Source of the DNA: Puniceicoccaceae bacterium 5H
GTDB lineage: Bacteria > Verrucomicrobiota > Verrucomicrobiia > Opitutales > Oceanipulchritudinaceae
Direction of reading: 5' to 3'
Length of the DNA stretch: 64,000 bases
NCBI GenBank assembly: GCA_009772895.1
Contig: WOUP01000003.1
Span: forward strand, 372,001 to 436,000
In this document: piece after piece, positions 35,215-44,313 of the stretch
Position numbering within the stretch: position 1 is the first letter of the stretch
Layout: every line of letters begins with the position of its first letter
Translations under genes and position numbers: made by a program
Notes under the pieces: generated by a model
Seen by the model: the letters and a program-made list of their open reading frames with translations, nothing else
Database searches by the model: none
Told to the model about the DNA's origin: nothing

Positions 35215-36551
35215 GGCAGCTCCACGTTAAGAGTTCGGGCAACTTCTTCGACCGGGTTAAGAATTGCGGCTTTTTTCCGCTTCCGCCATGTCTTCAGTTT
35301 GGATTTGAAGGTTCCTTGCAATAGCCTCAGGTAGGCCGTTTGCTCTTCCACAGATTTTTCCTTCAACTCCTTTCCGAAGTCGGCGAAGGTAGGGTCGTCG
35401 AGCGCACTGATCTCTTCTGTGGCACGCTCAATGGGATCCATTTTTTCCAACCTCTCCTGTTCTCGACGAGCGGCTTCTTCTTTAATGGCTTTCTCCTTGG
35501 CGATTTTGGCCTCCTCCCTCTGTCTTTCTTCGAGCTCACGCTGAATTCTCTCACTGCAATCTATCACTTCCCTAAACCACCCATACCCGGCACCTGTTTT
35601 GGCGCCGACACCATAGACAGTGAGCGCTTGGATCAGCCAATCACGTGCTGCGCTCAGCAACTCACTGCTGTTGGCTCTCTGTTGGCCCACTGGGTTGAGC
35701 ACGAGACAGAAACCGAATTTCGCACCTGCCGCTACCACTGGGAAGTAGTTGGGGCGGGGGTTCTCTTCTCGAAGACTCCGAGGGTCCCCCGCTTTGTTGT
35801 GATTGTCCCCCGTGTAATAGACGGGCGTGTGCACATTGGTGATGTCGACTTCCAAGTGAGCCGCACCCACCGAGTATGCCGGCAGGAACGTCACCGCCCC
35901 CTGCAAATCCGCAGGCATATCTTTGGGGTTGAGGTGCTTCCAGGCCGCGAGCTCGCCGCCTTTCTCGAAGATGTCTGAGGTATAACCAAAGACACGACAG
36001 AATCTCTCCATAAGGCTCGCTTTGTCCGCATCCGGCGCGGCGTGCAGTTCTGCCAACGCCGCGTGGCGAGTGATGCCCTTCACCGCGCTTCCCGGGATAA
36101 AAGGCTGGCCAAAGGTCCGATCGAGACAGATGCCACCGTTTTCAATCACGCCGTCGCTCAGGTTGATCGCCATCCGGGACTTCAGCTCGCCTTCCAGCAC
36201 GCAGGCACCATGGCCATAGCTTTTCTGCACAAGGGCCATCAAGGTTTGCGTGTGGCGCCGTCGGGTTTCTTGCAGAAGGCCAATAGAAGCTTTTGTGGAT
36301 TGAATTTGGGAGAGGACAGTAGAATGTAAATAGTTGCCCTTCGCCTTCGCCAAGTCGGAAGCCAGAGCCTGATGCCCATGTCGGGAGGTTCGTAGCAGTG
36401 ACCACCGGCTAGCATGATTCAGTTTACCCTGCCACTCGGTCGACTGTTTGGGGACCACAAACTTGTCGAGGAGCAGCGATGCATTTTCCACCTCTGAAGC
36501 ACCTGGTCCGATTGCTTCTCTCAGGTCGGCGGTCATAGGTATCGGGTTCAT
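35211..36551 (-). CDS. cmr6: type III-B RAMP protein Cmr6, with long N- and C-terminal extensions
   Basis: A 446-residue protein, well above the usual 230-340. The RAMP core spans about residues 110-335: GHGACVLEGELKSRMAINLS, PFIPGSAVKGITRHAAL, and the Gly-rich GVGAKTGAGYGWF near residue 325. Residues 1-105 are an added helical region. Residues about 340-446 are highly charged and probably a coiled coil (RELEERQREEAKIAKEKA) ending in a basic helix. Cmr6 sits next to Cmr1 in the complex and touches the 3' part of the crRNA. It overlaps cmr5 and cmr1 by four bases each. Confidence 0.9.
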   Translation of the reverse strand: MNPIPMTADLREAIGPGASEVENASLLLDKFVVPKQSTEWQGKLNHASRWSLLRTSRHGHQALASDLAKAKGNYLHSTVLSQIQSTKASIGLLQETRRRHTQTLMALVQKSYGHGACVLEGELKSRMAINLSDGVIENGGICLDRTFGQPFIPGSAVKGITRHAALAELHAAPDADKASLMERFCRVFGYTSDIFEKGGELAAWKHLNPKDMPADLQGAVTFLPAYSVGAAHLEVDITNVHTPVYYTGDNHNKAGDPRSLREENPRPNYFPVVAAGAKFGFCLVLNPVGQQRANSSELLSAARDWLIQALTVYGVGAKTGAGYGWFREVIDCSERIQRELEERQREEAKIAKEKAIKEEAARREQERLEKMDPIERATEEISALDDPTFADFGKELKEKSVEEQTAYLRLLQGTFKSKLKTWRKRKKAAILNPVEEVARTLNVELP

Positions 36552-36922
36552 GCGCCAGCTTTCTCGTCTTTCGATTTGATGAAGCGGCGGGCGTAGTTGA
36601 GCCAGGCCATCGCTTCGTTTGTGGCCGCCCGGAGGCGATCACTGTCCGCATCCTGGGAAAGGAATCGGAGCATTCCCTCCGCAGTGCTTGCCGTGCTAGG
36701 CAAGATACCTACGTCAGGGTCGGAGAGATGTTGGGCCAGTGCATTAAAAGCAGCCTGCCAGCCCTCGCCCTTTTCAAACCCGAAGGCAGCCGCTGCAAGA
36801 AGTCCGTGGTTCATGACCAAAGGCGGAATCTTTTTGATAACTTCGCCGCCGTTCTGGCCTTTAACCTGGATGGATGATGCCTTCAGTGCATTCCGGGCGC
36901 GAATTTGGTCGAGATTCTTCAC
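36548..36922 (-). CDS. cmr5: type III-B small subunit Cmr5
   Basis: A 124-residue all-helical protein. It starts MKNLDQIRARNALKASS, and the IPPLVMNHGLLAAAAFGFEKG segment is typical of Cmr5. Cmr5 forms the inner filament of the Cmr complex, contacting Cmr4 subunits and Cas10. It overlaps both neighbours by four bases, so translation is coupled through cmr4-cmr5-cmr6-cmr1. The C-terminal ARRFIKSKDEKAGA is basic, as in other members. Confidence 0.92.
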   Translation of the reverse strand: MKNLDQIRARNALKASSIQVKGQNGGEVIKKIPPLVMNHGLLAAAAFGFEKGEGWQAAFNALAQHLSDPDVGILPSTASTAEGMLRFLSQDADSDRLRAATNEAMAWLNYARRFIKSKDEKAGA

Positions 36923-37770
36923 GCCGCACCTCCTGCGCGCTGAAGCTTGGAAGTCACAAAGCCAAGGCCGGCGGTATTATTGCCGCCCAGTTGTAAGAGT
37001 CGCTCCTGCTCAAGCTTCGCGCAAAAGGCGTCGAGATGGGGCCGGTCTTGCTCCTCCTTGAGCGGCAATAAAGTCACGCTGCTATAGAAGAGAGCTTCTG
37101 CCGGCACCGTTTCTTCATTGAAGAGGGCTCTAGGCTTCGCTGTTCCCGTTTCGTGGTTGATCGCGACGTGCTGGCTCACTTGGCAGGCGTTCATGGCGAA
37201 GTGTGCAAAATCACCGTCCGTCAGCAGGACAAAGCGCCCCTTGGCTTCCTGCAGCACGGCGTCGTTGAGCAGGCCCGAGAGGTGCGTGGCCCAGTCCGTC
37301 GGGAATTCGCCTTCGCTCTGGAAGACATATTCTTCGAGGGCCACTTTTCCGCCATTGAGTTGCACGGAGGGCCCCGCCAGGCAACAAGAGTCATTTGTCG
37401 GGCCTGAGATGCGCGGGAGGTCTAGGCCGGCGTCTCGCAGGTAACGGTTCAATGCGAGAGGGCAGGTGGCCAAGGCAAAGCCGCCTTTGGCTGAGCGAAG
37501 CGGGAAGAGCAGCAGCTTACCTTCTGCAAATGCAACGATGCCCGAGCGCGAATCGCCATTGTCATCTGCTTTGCCAAACAGCACGGTCGCACTGTCTTCG
37601 TTTTGTGGTTGCTCGGCTGCACGCAGGACGCCCTTAAGGCTGCTTCCCGGTATAATGGGAAACCCAGTATGGCGTTCGCGCTGAATCGGCTGATCGATTG
37701 CTCCGACGGAGCTCCCCGCGCCGATGTGCAGCGGGGTCCGCGTAAAAAGATAGAGAAGGTGCGTTTCCAT
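36919..37770 (-). CDS. cmr4: type III-B backbone RNase Cmr4
   Basis: A 283-residue Cas7-like RAMP. HIGAGSSVGAIDQPIQRERH places the catalytic aspartate at D26, the position known to cut target RNA at 6-base steps. GFPIIPGSSLKGVLR follows, and the C-terminal LGGNNTAGLGFV is the Gly-rich loop. Several copies of Cmr4 build the filament along the crRNA. The intact aspartate predicts active target-RNA cleavage. It is cotranscribed in the cmr operon, starting 10 bases after the cmr3 stop. Confidence 0.94.
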   Translation of the reverse strand: METHLLYLFTRTPLHIGAGSSVGAIDQPIQRERHTGFPIIPGSSLKGVLRAAEQPQNEDSATVLFGKADDNGDSRSGIVAFAEGKLLLFPLRSAKGGFALATCPLALNRYLRDAGLDLPRISGPTNDSCCLAGPSVQLNGGKVALEEYVFQSEGEFPTDWATHLSGLLNDAVLQEAKGRFVLLTDGDFAHFAMNACQVSQHVAINHETGTAKPRALFNEETVPAEALFYSSVTLLPLKEEQDRPHLDAFCAKLEQERLLQLGGNNTAGLGFVTSKLQRAGGAA

Positions 37771-37780
37771 ATAAAACAGG

Positions 37781-39064
37781 TTAGATGTTCAATTCCTCAA
37801 AGTTTTGCCACGTGGTGCACACGCCGAGGCCAAAGCCTTTCTCGCCGAGCAGCCCAGAACGTAGGTTGAGAATTTCGCCGCCCGCAGGTTTCAGTCCGTG
37901 CCAGTTCAAGACACTGACCAGCCTTTGGGCGTCGTCTTCTGATTCGGCCTCGAAGTAGTAAACGGACCCGGCGGGGACCGCTAGGAGGGTTGAGCGGGCG
38001 CCGTGTCTTCCCGACTGACCATCCGATTGAGCCCAACCGCTGACGATCTGGGGGCGGTTGATGGCGGCGGCTACCAGTCGGGCCCGGATCTCTCTTGGCG
38101 CTGCAATGCTCTTTCCCTGGGCGCGCAGTCGTCGCGCTTTGCCGGCACCGGGTCCGTCGACCAGTTTGACCTGCAGCGTTCCGTCTTCCTCCCTCACCCA
38201 GTTGGGCAGCCAGCCCCCCGGATGGCGATTACCGGTGCGCACGGCCTGGAATATGGCCGGTGTCAGCAAGATCCACTTGATCCGGCGGCCGTGACATTTT
38301 GGAGCGCTTGGCAGAGGAAGTTGGGATACAGTGCGGCGCTCGACGGTGCAGACACGCGACTCTCCGCCAAGACGTATTTTGCCTGCACTGGGAAATACCT
38401 CTTCCAGAAAATCCGCTGAATGAGAGCCAACCATGGGAAGTTGAGCGAGGGCGCCTAGACGGGCCGTTTCTCGCAAACGCATTTGAGCCCGCGAGTATAT
38501 CTTTCCTTCCTCTGTCGCGTTGGTGTCACTATCCAGCCCGATCCCAATCGTATGCTCCGCCTCGAAAAAGCGAGAGTCCGTTGGCCGCTCGAGCTTTCGG
38601 TCTTCCTGCCGGAGATACGCTTCGTACTCTTGCTGCGATAGCCATTGAGGCGCCGGATCCTTGCTCGGGGGAATGCGACTGCCCAAGGGAAGAAGTCCAC
38701 TCTTGAGGCTCGTGATCCCCGCGAGCGTTCCCGCTGGTGCGATTGACGCCTGAGTGGATAGTGTCTTCAGGTCTGCCGGCGCTGGAAAGAACCACTGCGA
38801 TTCGTTGCCGCTCGTCTCCACTGGAAACGGACCCACGCTAAATAGGGCGCCGAATTTTTCTTCCTGCACTGAGATCCTCTTGCCCCTGCGGCGGTGGACG
38901 GGGGGATTATTGCTAGGAGATACCCGGTGACAGGCCGCATGCAAGGCACTGTTGAGCGTAGTGGGAAGAGGCCATCGGTCTCCGTGCCCCATAAAAGAGC
39001 CTGTCATGGGGCGGCTGTCCTTGAAGAACAGCACATCATCGGGTCGAAATGTCAGTATTTGCAT
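37781..39064 (-). CDS. cmr3: type III-B RAMP protein Cmr3
   Basis: A 427-residue Cas5-like protein. FRPDDVLFFKDSRPM at residues 5-20 is the Cmr3 signature. The C-terminal GEKGFGLGVCTTW carries the Gly-rich loop. Cmr3 binds the 5' tag of the crRNA and docks Cas10. The start was set at the ATG at 39064, two bases after the cas10 stop. An upstream extension in frame is Arg-rich and overlaps cas10, so it was not used. Confidence 0.9.
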   Translation of the reverse strand: MQILTFRPDDVLFFKDSRPMTGSFMGHGDRWPLPTTLNSALHAACHRVSPSNNPPVHRRRGKRISVQEEKFGALFSVGPFPVETSGNESQWFFPAPADLKTLSTQASIAPAGTLAGITSLKSGLLPLGSRIPPSKDPAPQWLSQQEYEAYLRQEDRKLERPTDSRFFEAEHTIGIGLDSDTNATEEGKIYSRAQMRLRETARLGALAQLPMVGSHSADFLEEVFPSAGKIRLGGESRVCTVERRTVSQLPLPSAPKCHGRRIKWILLTPAIFQAVRTGNRHPGGWLPNWVREEDGTLQVKLVDGPGAGKARRLRAQGKSIAAPREIRARLVAAAINRPQIVSGWAQSDGQSGRHGARSTLLAVPAGSVYYFEAESEDDAQRLVSVLNWHGLKPAGGEILNLRSGLLGEKGFGLGVCTTWQNFEELNI

Positions 39065-39066
39065 GA

Positions 39067-41823
39067 TTACTCGTCTCCTTTCTCGCCTTTGTCCAACCAG
39101 GCGATAGTCTGCATCAGTCCTACTAGATCTCGAATTGCTTCGCTGGCGCTCGCGCCGCATACGGTCACTTGATTCCAGTAAGCATCGAAGAGCTCTCGAA
39201 GTGAGCCCACGCAATCTTTGGGATAGCGTTGGCGGCTCAGGATCTCTGTAATGTCTTTCCAGACTATTTCCTGCGCCATACTCACGAACGCGCTATCTAC
39301 GTTTCTGTCCTGATTCAGGCTGCTCCGCCTTACCGTATAGGCTTCGAGTACCGCAACCGTCGCATAAGGGAAGCGGGCTGAGAGGCTCGAGGCCTTTCGG
39401 TCGATTATCAGGCGCTGAAGAAAGTCGAATGCGGCACTACGACCTTCTTCATTCCAGCGAAGCCCCCATTCAATTGTTTCGCCGGAGCGCTTAAAGATGG
39501 AAATGGCATCAGCGGAGCGTCCAAGCCCGCCCTTTGCTCTGTCTGCCTTCGCTCGTTTTTCGGCCTTCTGGGCGGCGCGTACGAGATCTTGAAGAGGCGA
39601 TTTTACGTGGCCAATTGCGATCCCGCTCGAGACGGTTGCCGCTGGGCCTGGCACCACTGCATAGTAGGAAACGGGCCCCGCAGTGAAGTCATCTTGTTTG
39701 TCCAACGAAAAGGCTTTTCGTAGATCCTCGTGGAGGCGGATAAAGCCTTCTGGCGCTTCTCCGTCAAAGATTTGCACTTCGTCATAGCGCTCGTCTTTCA
39801 GCCAAACCCCACGCAGTTCAGCTAACGTCTTGTTGTCGCCGCGGAAGCCCGCACGGAGGTATCGAGCACAGGCAAGTGCCTTTTGTGCCGGCAAGATGGC
39901 CAAGACGTCATCCCCACCAGAGTAGATGAGACGCCCATTATGTGCTTCCACGATTAGGCGGGTCGTGAAGAGGCTGAAGTTGCCGAGTGCTTCGGAAAAC
40001 TGGAGGTGGTAAGACGGGCTGAGGGGGCGTGCTCCAGCGAAGAAGGTTTTCACATCGAAATCTTCCGTTTTCGCCGCCATCTCACTTTCGAAATACTTCA
40101 CTGCGTCCGGCGCTAGGCGGGAGCCAATGTGAGGGGCCTTTTCGCCCGAGAGCCACTTGCCGATCTGGTCGCCGTCGAGCGCGATGACCGCGTAGTAGCC
40201 CGACTCACGAGTGGAATCGCCCTTTGCAAACGGCTCCCCGCGTGCAAGCTCTGACAAGTCCGGCATGCTGAAGTCGAGGCAGTCTCCAGGGAAATGAGAG
40301 TCGAGCTCATCTTTTAGATAAGCATCGTGCCAGAAACGTTTGATCAGTGTGGACGCGCCCAGGATGTCGCCTTCCTTTAGCAAGTGCCGGTTTACTCTAG
40401 AGGCTTTCTCAATCAGCTTGATGACCTCCGGACTTGCGCGCAGGACCAGCTCTTCCTTGCCGTTGAGGCTATCCTTGTTCTGATCTGTGCCATACGACCA
40501 AGCGGAAGCGTCGTTCCAGGCATCAAAGGTGCGGCACTGCTTGGTGGCATCGAGGCCCCAGGAGCACAGCGCGTAGAGTAGAGGCCAAGCGGTTGCGGCG
40601 TGCTTCATCCCGTATGTGGTCTGGTGACCTGCGGGTATGCTTTCCCACATTTTGGCGATGTTCTCGACTGAAGCGTAGGCTGGGGGTTGCTCGCCGCGTT
40701 TTCGGGGAAGGAATTTGAGGGCGATGCCTTCTGCTTCTTTGAGTGTTTGAGGGATCGGCAGCGCATACCACTGCGTTTCGAGCATTCCTTTCAATTGGGC
40801 ATGGACACGATCCGGATAATAATCGCGTGATCGAGCCTCCAGGCCGGGGATCTTTCGCTGAAGCCAGTCGAGGACTGACTCACCAATTTCTCGAAGCGTC
40901 TGCCGCAGCACATCTCGGCACTTCCCGGCAATGCGCTCGCTTTGGTCCGCCGGGACCAAGGCCAGGAAGCGATTCGGCAGGCTGGGGAGCGTCAGGCGAG
41001 CACGCGAGAGAGGAGTCGTATACATGTTGCTGCTCATCGGATCTGCATCCGGTCCCAACTTGGTGTACGCTTGATCATAGACCGCCTTCTTTAAGGCGAG
41101 ATCGATCAAAGGCTGACCAAGCAGGTTGGGAAAAATGACGTGGTCTGGGCCCAGCTCGTTCGCGATGATACCCAAGGCCTTGGAGGCGAGAAAGCTGAGC
41201 AAATACGAACCGCTCCACAAGTCACGCAAGTTACGTGAGGCAGCGATGAAGGCCTGAACGGGTCCGATGCTGAACATCAGTAGCCCTGCCTGACCGTTCT
41301 TGTCACGCTCCATGCAGCCTTGGAAGGCCGAGGTCAGCGAAAGGTGATTCCATATCGTATGATCCGGAATCCGCGTGTCTGCGGGCAGGAAGGCCAAGTC
41401 CGGATTGTGCTCGGCAGCCCATTCCTTCCAAAACCGCCAACGTGCGATAAACTCCGCCCGGTCGTTCTTCTCGGTTAACACCGGAGCGGTGGTGGAAGAC
41501 ACCTCGTGGGCGGCAGAAACTCCACCCTTAAGCTTCTTGTGAGGATAGGAGACTCCTGCGCTCAAGGGATGTAAAAAGCTGTTCGTACCGTCCCCAAAGT
41601 TTGCCTTCATGTGGCGGTGGTCCGGGAAGGGGATGCGGTCCGCAGCAGCGGCAGCGAAGTCGGCGCCTTTTTCGAACTGCTCGTCTTGCGAAATGAGCAG
41701 CGAGCGCTCAAGGAGCCCGGCTAGCTGGACATGCTGCTTAACATCCAGTGCCTTTTCAGGTGGATCGTGCAGATAGGCGCTCAGTTTCTTGCGCCAGTAG
41801 GTGGAGTCTGGTTCTATAGACAT
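39067..41823 (-). CDS. cas10: Cas10/Cmr2, cyclic oligoadenylate synthase and HD nuclease
   Basis: A 918-residue protein, the signature subunit of the type III complex. The N-terminal HD domain is seen as LHDPPEKAL (H19-D20). The palm domains include LMFSIGPVQAFI near residue 182 and the cyclase motif GGDD at 636-639 (YSGGDDVLA). An intact GGDD predicts synthesis of cyclic oligoadenylate from ATP when target RNA is bound; the HD domain may cut single-stranded DNA. The ATG at 41823 (MSIEPDSTYW) fits the family N-terminus. The gene lies 14 bases after the NE0113-type CARF gene and two bases before cmr3. Confidence 0.95.
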   Translation of the reverse strand: MSIEPDSTYWRKKLSAYLHDPPEKALDVKQHVQLAGLLERSLLISQDEQFEKGADFAAAAADRIPFPDHRHMKANFGDGTNSFLHPLSAGVSYPHKKLKGGVSAAHEVSSTTAPVLTEKNDRAEFIARWRFWKEWAAEHNPDLAFLPADTRIPDHTIWNHLSLTSAFQGCMERDKNGQAGLLMFSIGPVQAFIAASRNLRDLWSGSYLLSFLASKALGIIANELGPDHVIFPNLLGQPLIDLALKKAVYDQAYTKLGPDADPMSSNMYTTPLSRARLTLPSLPNRFLALVPADQSERIAGKCRDVLRQTLREIGESVLDWLQRKIPGLEARSRDYYPDRVHAQLKGMLETQWYALPIPQTLKEAEGIALKFLPRKRGEQPPAYASVENIAKMWESIPAGHQTTYGMKHAATAWPLLYALCSWGLDATKQCRTFDAWNDASAWSYGTDQNKDSLNGKEELVLRASPEVIKLIEKASRVNRHLLKEGDILGASTLIKRFWHDAYLKDELDSHFPGDCLDFSMPDLSELARGEPFAKGDSTRESGYYAVIALDGDQIGKWLSGEKAPHIGSRLAPDAVKYFESEMAAKTEDFDVKTFFAGARPLSPSYHLQFSEALGNFSLFTTRLIVEAHNGRLIYSGGDDVLAILPAQKALACARYLRAGFRGDNKTLAELRGVWLKDERYDEVQIFDGEAPEGFIRLHEDLRKAFSLDKQDDFTAGPVSYYAVVPGPAATVSSGIAIGHVKSPLQDLVRAAQKAEKRAKADRAKGGLGRSADAISIFKRSGETIEWGLRWNEEGRSAAFDFLQRLIIDRKASSLSARFPYATVAVLEAYTVRRSSLNQDRNVDSAFVSMAQEIVWKDITEILSRQRYPKDCVGSLRELFDAYWNQVTVCGASASEAIRDLVGLMQTIAWLDKGEKGDE

Positions 41824-41837
41824 GTTGGCCTGTCGGC

Positions 41838-42968
41838 TTACGGGGTGAATGAAATGTTCTCGGGCGACACCTCGATGGAGATTCGGCCGCGCTGTGGTAC
41901 GAGACGTTGGATGTCCAGTGTGCTGAAGCCTTCGTTCTTGAGACGTTGGCGGATATCTGCCGCCCATTTTCGGAACTGCTCCTTGGGGTCGAGTTCCGCT
42001 TCAAGCACAGCGTGCGACCAGTGAGCAAAATCGTCTGGCTCCAGATACTGCCGTGCCAGCTTGCCAAGCTCTGGAGCTAGATCCAGATACTGCTCCAGGG
42101 GCCCGGTGTTTAGCGCCGCGCGTTTGGCTAGAGCAGCGTAAAAGGCGAAGGGAGCTGGAGGAAGACGCAGCATGGCGTGATTGATCCTCAGTTCTCCACG
42201 CTTCAGGTCGATATTCAGTTCGAGCTCGGAATCGACGTCCAGTGCTCGATTCCGGACAACTTTTACTAAGCTATCATAGCGATTTGCCGCTCGCTTCACT
42301 TCATCAGTGAACAGGTAGCGCAGCGGTACAAAAGGAACGTCGGCCAACGTTAATCGGGCATCGCGACTGTCCAGGCGTCTTGCCGTGAGGGGGCACTGGA
42401 AGGACCCGGGGCAGCTTGGGAAATAGAATTGTGGCAACCGCTCCCAAGGCTCGTCTACCAGGACGTGGACGATGCGGTCGCCAAACCCACCCACCAGGGA
42501 CATGATGCCCACCAAGAGGGCGCCCATACTCTTCCGGCCACCAGCGATGGAGGCGATGATACGATTTCTGCCATCGTCCGACAGACTGCGAACCAGCTGC
42601 AGCATGAAGTCTGCCGCTGCTTCGTTGTCTGCCGCCGTCTGGATGTCCGTCAGGTCGCGCTGTTGGTCGGCTGAGGGAATGACGCGGATGCAGGCTTCAG
42701 CGGGGCCGAACTGGGGAATCTTGATGTGCGCTCCGTAGATGCGCCGCAGCTCGTGGACCAACATAGACCAACCGCCGCCGGTGAAAAGCGCATCGCCAAG
42801 GCGCTTTTTGCCAGTCGTCGTGGTGACGACCACGATGCGGTCCGGGATGTCGGGTTCGCTTTCCGCATAGAGGCCGAATACCGTTTCCGTCAGCACCGCG
42901 GGTGATAATCCAATCAGTGCCACGAGGATGGATTCTTCGGATGAAGCTGATGACGCAGGTGAAGACAT
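41838..42968 (-). CDS. CARF protein of the NE0113/TIGR02584 type
   Basis: A 376-residue protein. Residues about 14-185 form a CARF domain (ILVALIGLSPAVLTETVFGLY; ligand-loop SIAGGRKSMG at 140-149), the same subfamily as the CARF part of Cad1 in this locus. Beyond residue 230 the chain is helical, with a winged-helix-like stretch near 270-300 (LRINHAMLRLPPAPFAF). No HEPN R-x4-6-H or PD-D/E-x-K site was found. Members are annotated as CRISPR-associated ring nucleases or Csm6-like proteins. Here it could degrade cyclic oligoadenylate or act as a cOA-sensing regulator. It is the first gene of the cmr operon. Confidence 0.8.
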   Translation of the reverse strand: MSSPASSASSEESILVALIGLSPAVLTETVFGLYAESEPDIPDRIVVVTTTTGKKRLGDALFTGGGWSMLVHELRRIYGAHIKIPQFGPAEACIRVIPSADQQRDLTDIQTAADNEAAADFMLQLVRSLSDDGRNRIIASIAGGRKSMGALLVGIMSLVGGFGDRIVHVLVDEPWERLPQFYFPSCPGSFQCPLTARRLDSRDARLTLADVPFVPLRYLFTDEVKRAANRYDSLVKVVRNRALDVDSELELNIDLKRGELRINHAMLRLPPAPFAFYAALAKRAALNTGPLEQYLDLAPELGKLARQYLEPDDFAHWSHAVLEAELDPKEQFRKWAADIRQRLKNEGFSTLDIQRLVPQRGRISIEVSPENISFTP

Positions 42969-43012
42969 CGGAGCAAAGGATAGCACACACCCTGAAGACA
43001 TTTGGGGTTGGT

Positions 43013-43149
43013 GACGTCGCCGGACGTCGCTAGTCAGCTCCGCAATTTTGATCGTCCGAGTGGTGCTTTTTGCCTAGAATAGATGCAGGGCAGGCGCAAG
43101 GCAAAAGCGTTTGAAAGTATGGCGTACGAAGCTAACGTCTTACGACGTC
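43013..43149. promoter_or_regulatory. divergent cas promoter region with three GACGTC palindromes
   Basis: Between the divergent CARF gene and cas1 (about 225 bases) the 6-bp palindrome GACGTC occurs at 43013-43018, 43023-43028 and 43144-43149, with a near copy AACGTC at 43134-43139. The two pairs sit near the two gene starts and are each spaced 10 bp apart, one helical turn. This would suit a dimeric regulator. Confidence 0.4.
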
Positions 43150-43192
43150 GGAAAGAGATAGAATAAAGAGTTCTTCTGCTAAACTCCAGTCT

Positions 43193-44197
43193 ATGCCTGT
43201 CGCATATTTAACTTTGCCTGGTATGGTCGCTTCCGTTCGAGGCGAGAGAATTGAGCTGAAGTTTCCACCTGAGGCGAACGGGACGGTGCCCGAGCAGCCG
43301 TGGATTCCGTTGCTTGATGTCGAACACGTGGTGGTGGATGCGAGCGTGCGCTTGAGCTCGAGCAGCATCGCCAGGCTCCTGTACCGAGGCATTCCCATTG
43401 TCTTCCTGGCGCAAGGCCAATTCCCGGCCGGGATCGCCGCCCCTTTTTCCCGGCAGCATCTCTGTCTCGTCCAACAACTCGATGCGGTGCGCGATCCCGG
43501 GTTGCGCCTCGGCTGGGCGAAGGCAATAGTCGACCACAAAATCCGCAACATGCGGCGCGTCTTGCAGCGTCTTTCCAGTAACCGGGGCCAGTCAACCCAC
43601 GCGTCGAGCTGGCTCGGGGCAATGGCGAATCAAGCCAGGGCGGCCGCCAGCATGGATTCGTTGCGGGGCATCGAGGGCGCAGCCTCCGGGCGCTATTTTG
43701 AATGCCTCAGCGAGTTCTTTCCCGCTGGGGTACCGTTTGAGCGTCGGTCGCGCCGGCCTCCACAGAACGCCGCCAACGCGCTGCTTTCATTCCTCTACAC
43801 GCTTTTGAGCAGCGAGGTAGCGCTCCACCTGCGGGCAGCCGGCTTGGAAGTGGGGTGGGGGTGTTACCACGAGGCCGAGAACGGACGTCCGGCGTTGGCG
43901 CTCGACTTGATGGAGCCCTTCCGGGCTCCGGTGGCCGATGCCCTGGCGCTCGATCTGTTGAATCACGGGCGGCTGACGGCGGAGGACTTCGAGCCCGGGG
44001 AGGAAGGCGGCATCATGTTGAAGCGGATCAGTCGTCGCAAAGTATTCGCTGCCTGGGAGGAGCGCCTCCAGCGTCAATTCCTCTATCGGGCAACAGGCAC
44101 CCGCTCTTCGCTGCGCGCTCTGATGATCGAGCAAGCGGCTGGGATTAAAAAGGCGTTCCAGCTCAGGGAGGCCTTCAAACCCTTTCTCATGAACTAG
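43193..44197 (+). CDS. cas1: CRISPR-associated endonuclease Cas1
   Basis: A 334-residue integrase. The metal ligands expected for Cas1 are seen: E161 in GIEGAASGRYF, H226 in GCYHEAENGRPALALDLME, and the acidic pair D238/E241. With Cas2 it inserts new spacers at the leader end of the array. It is transcribed away from the cmr operon and directly before cas2 and array 2. The N-terminal beta-sheet domain (1-80) is complete. No reverse transcriptase or cas4 is linked. Confidence 0.96.
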   Translation: MPVAYLTLPGMVASVRGERIELKFPPEANGTVPEQPWIPLLDVEHVVVDASVRLSSSSIARLLYRGIPIVFLAQGQFPAGIAAPFSRQHLCLVQQLDAVRDPGLRLGWAKAIVDHKIRNMRRVLQRLSSNRGQSTHASSWLGAMANQARAAASMDSLRGIEGAASGRYFECLSEFFPAGVPFERRSRRPPQNAANALLSFLYTLLSSEVALHLRAAGLEVGWGCYHEAENGRPALALDLMEPFRAPVADALALDLLNHGRLTAEDFEPGEEGGIMLKRISRRKVFAAWEERLQRQFLYRATGTRSSLRALMIEQAAGIKKAFQLREAFKPFLMN

Positions 44198-44313
44198 CTC
44201 AAGTGGCCGAAGCTGAACATACCTCCGGTTGGCGAGCAGGTTGGTGGGAAGAGGCCTTCCCGCGTACCCTGAACGCCAGCGAGGTGCGAGGTCATGGCCG
44301 CGGAAATCCCGCT

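Noticed and set aside
41838-42968. HEPN or PD-D/E-x-K nuclease domain in the NE0113-type CARF protein
   Set aside because: No R-x4-6-H or D-x(n)-E-x-K arrangement was found past the CARF domain; the C-terminal part looks helical and winged-helix-like.
44203-44313. N-terminal extension of Cas2 from a GTG at 44203
   Set aside because: The added 37 residues have no counterpart in the family, and a good ATG starts the conserved MLVIIAYDV segment.
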